NCBI RefSeq assembly: GCF_003987335.1
Contig: NZ_PIPK01000003.1
Span: 124,001-188,000, forward strand
DNA length: 64,000 nt
DNA from: Aliidiomarina maris
Lineage (GTDB): Bacteria; Pseudomonadota; Gammaproteobacteria; Enterobacterales; Alteromonadaceae
Reading direction: 5' to 3'
Shown: one piece after another, positions 58,372 to 64,000 of the stretch
Numbering within the stretch: position 1 is the first letter of the stretch
Layout of the letters: each line of letters begins with the position of its first letter
Notes under the pieces: generated by a model
What the model was told of the DNA's origin: nothing
Databases searched by the model: none
The model's input: the letters and a program-made list of their open reading frames with translations, nothing else
Translations under genes and position numbers: made by a program

Positions 58372-59496
58372 TTAATCGGTTTTGAGTTGGGTGATCGCGA
58401 TGGGTGTTTCACGTTCACGTTTGGCCACTGCCGCTCGGATGCGCTGTTCAAGTGCGTCGACCAGATTGTCGTTATCCAGCCGTTCTTTTTGACGCTGACC
58501 ATCGACGTAGTAGCCAGAGCGAGTTTTCGCCCCAGCCAAACCAAGGTCTGACACCAAAGCTTCGCCAGGTCCATTCACCACGCAGCCAATAATAGAGACG
58601 TCCATGGGTGTGACGATGTCTTCAAGACGTTGTTCAAGGGCATTCACGGTGCCAATCACGTCAAATTCCTGGCGCGAGCAGCTTGGACACGCGATAAAGT
58701 TGATGCCTCGTGAACGAATACGCAAAGACTTCAAAATATCGAAGCCGACTTTAATTTCTTCCACCGGGTCAGCAGCTAGTGATACTCGTAAGGTATCGCC
58801 AATGCCTTCGGCTAACAGCATACCAAGGCCAACGGCTGATTTAACTGCGCCAGCACGTGCTCCACCCGCCTCAGTAATACCCAGATGCAAGGGCTGGTCG
58901 ATTTCTTTGGCCAGCAAGCGGTACGCGTCAACCGCCAAGAACACATCCGACGCTTTGACGCTGACCTTAAAATTCTGGAAATCTAAGCGTTGCAGAATGT
59001 CGACATGCCGCATGGCTGACTCTAACAGTGCCTGACCGGTTGGCTCACCATACTTCTCTTGGATATCACGCTCGAGTGAACCACCGTTCACCCCAATCCG
59101 AATCGGAATATTATAATCGCGCGCAGCATCTACAACCGCACGAATACGCGCCTCGTTACCAATATTACCTGGGTTAATACGCAGACAATCGACGCCGTAC
59201 TCAGCCACTTTCAAGGCAATTCGGTAATCAAAATGAATATCTGCGACCAGCGGTACACTCGATTGTTGCTTGATGTGCTTGAATGCTTCAGCAGCGTCCA
59301 TGGTGGGGACAGACACGCGCACGATGTCGCCACCGGCATCTGCAATACGCTGAATTTGTGCGACCGTGGCCGCCACATCACAGGTATCGGTATTCGTCAT
59401 TGATTGCACCGCAATAGGTGCACCATCGCCAATAGGCACTTGGCCGACATAAATACGCCGACTGGGTCGGCGTTTAATAGGTGATTCAACCTGCAT
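58372..59496 (-). CDS. ispG: HMB-PP synthase IspG (GcpE)
   Basis: 374 residues. The 4Fe-4S cluster ligands are C270, C273 (FIACPSC) and C305, with E312 (GCVVNGPGE). The TIM barrel has [18 protein letters not shown] and [20 protein letters not shown]. It reduces MEcPP to HMB-PP, the penultimate step of non-mevalonate isoprenoid synthesis. It lies 6 nt behind rodZ. Confidence 0.97.
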   Translation of the reverse strand: MQVESPIKRRPSRRIYVGQVPIGDGAPIAVQSMTNTDTCDVAATVAQIQRIADAGGDIVRVSVPTMDAAEAFKHIKQQSSVPLVADIHFDYRIALKVAEYGVDCLRINPGNIGNEARIRAVVDAARDYNIPIRIGVNGGSLERDIQEKYGEPTGQALLESAMRHVDILQRLDFQNFKVSVKASDVFLAVDAYRLLAKEIDQPLHLGITEAGGARAGAVKSAVGLGMLLAEGIGDTLRVSLAADPVEEIKVGFDILKSLRIRSRGINFIACPSCSRQEFDVIGTVNALEQRLEDIVTPMDVSIIGCVVNGPGEALVSDLGLAGAKTRSGYYVDGQRQKERLDNDNLVDALEQRIRAAVAKRERETPIAITQLKTD

Positions 59497-59502
59497 ACAT
59501 AA

Positions 59503-60561
59503 CTACTCTGTGTGCGGTATCGTGATGCGGGCGACTCGCCCAGCACGATACGAAGATAAATCGATGGCTTGGCCTTGGTAATATACCCTGACATTCTCAG
59601 GGGCACCTAAGGTAACTTCATACGGTGCATTACCATTAAGTTCACTGACATGCCCTTCGGGTTTAACCCCGAACGCGATGGCTTCACCGCTGGCATCTTC
59701 CACCCGTATCCAAGCGTCCCCGGAAAATATCAACACTAAGTCAGCGTCTGGTACTTCCGGCGCAGCCTCTGTTGCCGAGTCGCTGGCCTGGGTAGCTGTC
59801 GCTTGCGTGGTGCTAGCTGGCGCTGGTTCGCTGGTGGCTGGTGGCTCGCTACGGTCAGTCGTTTGTTCTTGGGTCGCTTGATCTTGGCCCGCCTGTACTT
59901 GGGCCGCTTGCTCAGTTAGCTGGGTGTCTGCTAGCTGTGATTGCTCCGCCGTTGTATCGGCACTGAAACGCATTTGATCAACCGGGTTTTCAAGCATACC
60001 CGTATTCACATAGATAGCTTCAGGTTCGTCCGCAGGCATCTCTTGTTCAGGCTCTAAGTCAACCTCAGGCGCTTGCTCTTCAACGATACGCTCGGCGACT
60101 GTGGTACGCTGCTGTGGCCCGGCAATCTCCGCGTCATTGGCGTCGTTGTTTTGTAACCAAAATACGACCGCCGAACCAATGATCACAGCGCCCACCACAT
60201 AGGTCACCAACATCAGCTTGTTATCATGGCTCTGCTGTCGGCGTCGGCGCGAAAAGCTTTGCATCGTTTGAGGTTTATCATCAACCCCGAGGGCCTCATA
60301 GGCCGCCAACACTTTTTCATCGCTCAGTTCAACCAAACGCGCGTAAGCACGTAAATAGCCGCGCGTGAAGGTGCCACTTACATACTTACTGAATTGGTCT
60401 TGCTCTAAATCCTGCACGATTTGTTGACGAAGGCGCAACCGCTCAGCCACCTGCTCAATAGTCAGGTTCATCCGTTCACGCCCGGCGCGCAGCATTTGCC
60501 CAGGCGACTGTGCTTGCTCTGCGTCCGCAGAGACGTTGTCGCGATCTAGTTCATCCGTCAT
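59503..60561 (-). CDS. rodZ: Cytoskeletal protein RodZ
   Basis: 352 residues. The N-terminal helix-turn-helix (LRAGRERMNLTIEQVAERLR, YLRAYARLVELSDEKVLAAY) binds MreB. A basic juxtamembrane stretch (RRRRQQSHDN) precedes one membrane helix (LMLVTYVVGAVIIGSAVVFW). A long Gln/Thr/Ala-rich low-complexity linker fills about 160-265, and the C-terminal periplasmic beta domain (DADLVLIFSGDAWIRVEDAS) ends the protein. RodZ sets rod shape. In many relatives pilF lies between rlmN and rodZ; here the gap is only 22 bp. Confidence 0.93.
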   Translation of the reverse strand: MTDELDRDNVSADAEQAQSPGQMLRAGRERMNLTIEQVAERLRLRQQIVQDLEQDQFSKYVSGTFTRGYLRAYARLVELSDEKVLAAYEALGVDDKPQTMQSFSRRRRQQSHDNKLMLVTYVVGAVIIGSAVVFWLQNNDANDAEIAGPQQRTTVAERIVEEQAPEVDLEPEQEMPADEPEAIYVNTGMLENPVDQMRFSADTTAEQSQLADTQLTEQAAQVQAGQDQATQEQTTDRSEPPATSEPAPASTTQATATQASDSATEAAPEVPDADLVLIFSGDAWIRVEDASGEAIAFGVKPEGHVSELNGNAPYEVTLGAPENVRVYYQGQAIDLSSYRAGRVARITIPHTE

Positions 60562-60583
60562 GGGATTCGAAACCTCACGTGCT

Positions 60584-61708
60584 TTACACGGCTTTGATGT
60601 CTATTGACTGTGCTTGTTGTTGTTTTTTTAGCAACCGCTTGGTGCGATCTACGACATCACCGACCAATTGACCACAGGCCGCGTCAATGTCATCACCTCG
60701 CGTTTTTCTAACCATAACGGTATAACCGTGTTGCATCAACACCTTTGCGAATCTGTCGATGCGAGAATTACTGGAACGGCCATAAGGTGCCTGTGGAAAT
60801 GGGTTAAACGGAATTAAGTTAACCTTACTGGGCACACCTTGTAAAACCTTTGCCAATGCATGGGCCTGATCGGTCGAGTCGTTAATGTGGTCCAGCATGA
60901 CATACTCCACTGTGACCGCTTTCTGTGCTTTCGACTGCTCAACATAGGCTTTCGCCGAGGCTAAAAATTCGCGAATTGGATACTTTTTATTAATTGGCAC
61001 AATTTCATCGCGCAGCGCGTCGTCTGGCGCATGTAACGATATCGCCAAGGCCACATCAATTTTGTCACGCAGCATATCAAGGGCTGGCACGACACCTGAG
61101 GTACTTAATGTGACTCGGCGCTTAGATAAACCCACACCTAAATCGTCTAACATCAATTCCATCGCAGGCACGACGTTTTTAACGTTCAGCAACGGCTCGC
61201 CCATGCCCATCATGACCACATTGGTGACCGCTTTGACGTTTGTGCGTCCGAAAGGCCCCAGCAACTGGTTCACTCGCCACACCTGACCGATAATTTCAGC
61301 CACGCGTAAGTTCCGATTAAAGCCCTGATAACCGGTTGAGCAGAAAGTACACTCAAGTGCGCAGCCCACCTGCGATGATACGCACAACGTGGCGCGGTCG
61401 TCTTCTGGAATCCACACAGTTTCAACTTCCTGACCGTCAAACAACTCCATCGCAAACTTAATCGTGCCATCGCTTGATTGTTGCTGGCGCTTAATAATCG
61501 GGGCGCGAATTTCAGCAATGTCTTTTAGCTTAGCGCGCAGCACTTTATTGATATTGGTCATGTCGTCAAAATTGTCGACATTATAATGATGCAACCACTT
61601 CATGACTTGCTCTGCGCGGAATTTCTTCTCACCGAGTTCGCTGAAAAAGTCGTACATAGCCTCTCGATTTAAATCGAGCAGGTTAATTTTTTCGTCTGTG
61701 GTTGCCAT
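60584..61708 (-). CDS. rlmN: Dual-specificity 23S rRNA / tRNA A2 methyltransferase RlmN
   Basis: 374 residues. The radical-SAM cluster motif is C116-A-L-E-C120-T-F-C123 ([20 protein letters not shown]). The second, methyl-carrying Cys is C345 in [24 protein letters not shown] and [10 protein letters not shown] are conserved. It methylates A2503 of 23S rRNA and A37 of some tRNAs. It heads rlmN-rodZ-ispG-hisS, with ndk 152 nt upstream. Confidence 0.97.
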   Translation of the reverse strand: MATTDEKINLLDLNREAMYDFFSELGEKKFRAEQVMKWLHHYNVDNFDDMTNINKVLRAKLKDIAEIRAPIIKRQQQSSDGTIKFAMELFDGQEVETVWIPEDDRATLCVSSQVGCALECTFCSTGYQGFNRNLRVAEIIGQVWRVNQLLGPFGRTNVKAVTNVVMMGMGEPLLNVKNVVPAMELMLDDLGVGLSKRRVTLSTSGVVPALDMLRDKIDVALAISLHAPDDALRDEIVPINKKYPIREFLASAKAYVEQSKAQKAVTVEYVMLDHINDSTDQAHALAKVLQGVPSKVNLIPFNPFPQAPYGRSSNSRIDRFAKVLMQHGYTVMVRKTRGDDIDAACGQLVGDVVDRTKRLLKKQQQAQSIDIKAV

Positions 61709-61767
61709 TCTAACCTCTACTTACCAAATGCACCGTATAACCCAGATAAACATGGTGCAACGTACAG

Positions 61768-61793
61768 AAAAAGGGGCATGCGCGCCCCTTTTT
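61768..61793 (-). terminator. Rho-independent terminator of ndk
   Basis: AAAAAGGGGC-N6-GCCCCTTTTT: a 10-bp stem with T-run in the minus reading. An AT-rich inverted repeat (TAATGTTAA-TC-TTAACATTA, 61844-61863) also spans the ndk stop codon. Confidence 0.88.
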
Positions 61794-61860
61794 AATCGCT
61801 ATCCATTAACCGTAGGGCAAGCGTAACGCTAACCCGTCACCATTAATGTTAATCTTAACA

Positions 61861-62292
61861 TTAACGTGTGCGTGAGCACACTTCTTCGTCAGAGAAGAAA
61901 TAAGCGATTTCGCGTGCAGCTGATTCAGGCGCGTCTGAACCATGTACCGCGTTCTCATCAATTGTTTCTGCGTAATCTGCACGCAAAGTACCCGCTAATG
62001 CTTCAGCTGGGTTAGTCGCACCCATGATTTCACGGTTTTTACGTACCGCATCTTCACCTTCCAACGCCATCACTACGATTGGGCCAGACGTCATGAACGC
62101 AACTAAAGCACCAAAGAAAGGACGTTCTTTGTGCTCAGCGTAAAAACCTTCCGCTTGCTCTTTGCTCAAGTGCATCATTTTTTGGCCAACAATACGTAAA
62201 TCAGCGCTTTCAAAACGGTTCACGATAGCGCCGATAACATTCTTTGCTACAGCGTCAGGTTTAATAATTGACAGGGTACGTTCCAAAGCCAT
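61861..62292 (-). CDS. ndk: Nucleoside diphosphate kinase
   Basis: 143 residues from the ATG at 62292, exactly the E. coli length, with GGAGA upstream; the frame extends 4 codons further to an ATG inside the ribosome site. Catalytic H117 is in [27 protein letters not shown] and [15 protein letters not shown] are conserved. It balances nucleoside triphosphates by phosphate transfer through a phospho-His. It is divergent from msrA. Confidence 0.97.
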   Translation of the reverse strand: MALERTLSIIKPDAVAKNVIGAIVNRFESADLRIVGQKMMHLSKEQAEGFYAEHKERPFFGALVAFMTSGPIVVMALEGEDAVRKNREIMGATNPAEALAGTLRADYAETIDENAVHGSDAPESAAREIAYFFSDEEVCSRTR

Positions 62293-62485
62293 GGTGTTCT
62301 CCAATACTTAAAGTCTTTTGCAGGTTGCTTTTTCAACACAACGACATTGCCATAATTAGCTGTGTGTTGGTCAACTGAACCCACATACTAGTTCATTAAA
62401 TTCGCGCGAATTATACGCGAAGCGCCTACTAATTCCCAATAAAAGTTTTTTTAAAAGGGCTTTTCAAACCCGCTGAGACGATCTA

Positions 62486-62501
62486 GTATAGACGTCTATA
62501 C
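62486..62501 (+). promoter_or_regulatory. MetJ-box-like palindrome upstream of msrA
   Basis: GTATAGACGTCTATAC is a perfect 16-bp palindrome whose centre, AGACGTCT, is exactly the MetJ (methionine repressor) box. It ends 20 nt before the msrA ATG. The next eight bases (ATACGCCC) match the box at 5 of 8, so a tandem pair is possible. A weaker AGACGATC lies at 62476-62483, out of the usual 8-base phase. Confidence 0.55.
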
Positions 62502-62521
62502 GCCCAGTAGGAGTTATCATC

Positions 62522-63109
62522 ATGTCACACAACATCACCGAAACGACATCACAAGTTCCGTTGCAGCATGCGACCTTGGGTGGCGGCTGTTTTTGGTGCA
62601 TAGAATCTGCATTCAAACAAGTGGAAGGTATCATTGATGCCGAGTCTGGTTATGCCGGCGGCCATGTCGATAATCCGACCTATCAGCAGGTGTGTAACGG
62701 CAATACCGGCCATGCAGAAGTGGTACGTTTAGCATTCGACCCTGCGTTGATTAGCTATCGTGAGATTTTAGAGATTTTCTTTGCCCTGCACGACCCAACT
62801 CAGTTAAACCGTCAAGGCAATGACATTGGGCCACAGTACCGTTCGGTGATTTTCTTCCATGACGAGAATCAACAGGCCCAAGCGCAAACTATCATCGCGC
62901 AAATGACCCAAGAACAAACTTGGCCTGCGCCCGTGGTAACCGCAGTGGAGCCGCTCAGCAGCTATTTTAGTGCGGAAGACTACCACCGTGATTACTATCA
63001 GAATAATCCGCAACAGCCTTATTGCGCGATGGTGGTTGGCCCGAAATTGGCGAAATTTAAGCAAACCTTCGCCAAGCGTTTGAAACAACCTAAACAGGCG
63101 AGCGCTTAA
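62522..63109 (+). CDS. msrA: Peptide methionine sulfoxide reductase MsrA
   Basis: 195 residues. The active site GGGC23FWC is intact, preceded by ATL; ESGYAGGHVDNPTYQQVCNG and GHAEVVRLAFDP, FALHDPTQLNRQGNDIGPQY and RSVIFFHD follow the family pattern. It reduces methionine-S-sulfoxide in damaged proteins using thioredoxin. No MsrB domain is fused. A MetJ-like palindrome sits 21 nt upstream. It converges on a desulfurase gene with a 24-bp gap and no visible terminator. Confidence 0.97.
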   Translation: MSHNITETTSQVPLQHATLGGGCFWCIESAFKQVEGIIDAESGYAGGHVDNPTYQQVCNGNTGHAEVVRLAFDPALISYREILEIFFALHDPTQLNRQGNDIGPQYRSVIFFHDENQQAQAQTIIAQMTQEQTWPAPVVTAVEPLSSYFSAEDYHRDYYQNNPQQPYCAMVVGPKLAKFKQTFAKRLKQPKQASA

Positions 63110-63133
63110 ACCATGTAGTTTGGGCTCACGCGC

Positions 63134-64000
63134 CTACCAAATTGGGTTGGCGCGCAGTTGTTTCAGTACTTTGGTCAAAATATCCAGACATGCGTCGATG
63201 TCGTCTTGGGTGGTGAATCTGCCAATACTAAAGCGCACCGAACTGTGCGCTTGCTCGCGGTCGAGGCCCATCGCGGTCAGTACAAACGAAGGGTCAACAC
63301 TGGCCGAATTGCAAGCAGAGCCGGTCGACACCGCGATGTCTTTGAGGCTCATCAGTAGCATTTCCCCGTCTACGTCAGCGAAATGGACATTGATAATTCC
63401 AGGCACGCTGCGCTGTGGGTGACCATTTAAACGCGTACCTTGTAAACTCTCTAAACCGGTTAAAAAACGTTGTCTTAATTTGACCAGTTGCTCATGCTCA
63501 GCACTGAGTATTTTATCTGCTAGCCGCGCCGCCTCGCCAAAGCCGACAATTTGATGGGTGGCCAGCGTACCCGAGCGCATGCCGCGCTCGTGGCCTCCGC
63601 CATGGATCTGTGCATGCAAATGGACTTTCGGCTTGCGCCGTACATACAATGCACCAATGCCTTTCGGGCCATACATCTTATGTGCAGATATCGACATCAA
63701 ATCAACGTCTAAGTCATTTACGTCCACCCGCATTTTGCCAACGCTTTGCGCTGCATCCACATGTAACAACACGTTGTGACTGCGACATAGTCGGCTGATT
63801 GCTGCGATATCCTGCACCACGCCAGTTTCGTTATTCACCTGCATCACGCTCACTAGCAGCGTGTGTTCATTCATCGCCTTGGCTAGGTCATCAAGTTGCA
63901 CCAACCCGTCTGACCCGACATCAAGGTAATGAACTACAAACCCACGCCGCTCGAGATCGGCGCAAGTATCAAGCACAGCTTTATGCTCTGTTTTCACGGT
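63134..64000 (-). CDS. Cysteine desulfurase, IscS/NifS group (5' end outside window)
   Basis: The C-terminal 288 residues are present and the frame runs off the window edge. The PLP Lys is in SAHKMYGPKG; the sulfur-carrying Cys is in AVSTGSACNSASVDPSF; GGGHERGMRSGTLATHQIVG and SSVRFSIGRFTTQDDIDA match E. coli IscS closely. The protein stops right after LRANPIW, about 20 residues before the end of E. coli IscS, so the tail used to dock IscU is missing. Downstream is msrA on the other strand, not iscU. It may be a lone paralogue; what lies upstream is not visible. Confidence 0.9.
   Translation of the reverse strand, partial: TVKTEHKAVLDTCADLERRGFVVHYLDVGSDGLVQLDDLAKAMNEHTLLVSVMQVNNETGVVQDIAAISRLCRSHNVLLHVDAAQSVGKMRVDVNDLDVDLMSISAHKMYGPKGIGALYVRRKPKVHLHAQIHGGGHERGMRSGTLATHQIVGFGEAARLADKILSAEHEQLVKLRQRFLTGLESLQGTRLNGHPQRSVPGIINVHFADVDGEMLLMSLKDIAVSTGSACNSASVDPSFVLTAMGLDREQAHSSVRFSIGRFTTQDDIDACLDILTKVLKQLRANPIW

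Noticed and set aside
59750-60060. Gln/Thr-rich repeats within rodZ as a DNA repeat
   Set aside because: This is the low-complexity periplasmic linker of RodZ; no regular DNA unit is seen.
61844-61863. AT-rich inverted repeat over the ndk stop as an operator
   Set aside because: It lies at the 3' end, is weak in energy, and a strong terminator follows 50 nt later.

Overview
The window is a chromosomal segment of a polar-flagellated, marine-type gammaproteobacterium. Protein sequences and gene orders (flgMNA/cheVR/flgBCDE, FlgP/FlgT, gspC-N, ndk-rlmN-rodZ-ispG-hisS-yfgM-bamB-der, guaBA/xseA, purL/mltF) fit Alteromonadales, most likely Idiomarinaceae (Idiomarina, Pseudidiomarina or Aliidiomarina). 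The family placement is inference from gene content; no search was run. Coding density is high. I see no rRNA, tRNA, CRISPR array, insertion sequence or prophage.

Layout. (1) 1-11.6 kb, motility: flgE (cut by the window edge), flgD, flgC and flgB behind a clear sigma-54 promoter; cheV-cheR; then flgA, flgM-flgN behind a sigma-28 promoter, and the divergent pair flgP/flgT, whose shared 84-bp gap holds overlapping sigma-28 and sigma-54 promoters facing opposite ways. A TonB-dependent receptor plus a secreted M14 carboxypeptidase sit between cheR and flgB, where many relatives have nothing. (2) 11.6-23.9 kb, acetate use: acs, a CrbR-like LuxR regulator, a CrbS-like SLC5-fused hybrid kinase, a DUF4212 subunit and a sodium:solute symporter all read leftward, followed by a CBS/DUF294 protein and a DnaQ-fold exonuclease. 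A DcaP-type porin diverges from acs. (3) 24.0-32.2 kb: a broken smrA, an alkaline phosphatase, purL, mltF with a tiny overlapping gene, and tadA. (4) 32.27-32.64 kb: a gap carrying what reads as a CsrB/RsmZ-family regulatory RNA and a perfect 28-bp palindrome. (5) 32.6-39.7 kb: guaB-guaA-nhaC, xseA and mscS. (6) 39.8-51.3 kb: a complete type II secretion operon, gspC to gspN, with a small 13-bp tandem repeat behind gspN. (7) 51.4-64 kb: hslR-hslO, an outer-membrane barrel, the der-to-ndk housekeeping cluster, msrA behind a MetJ-like palindrome, and a cut cysteine desulfurase that lacks the usual IscS tail.

How the parts fit. The flagellar promoters show the usual two-tier polar flagellar cascade: sigma-54 for hook, basal body and ring genes, sigma-28 for the late genes flgMN and probably flgP. 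The acetate block puts uptake, sensing and activation in one strand-consistent run. The type II system exports folded proteins through the outer membrane. No clearly new multi-gene system is present. The observations most worth checking are the CsrB-like RNA at 32271-32485, the internally deleted smrA at 24032-24465, the overlapping divergent flagellar promoters at 10335-10361, the MetJ-like site at 62486-62501 and the tail-less desulfurase.
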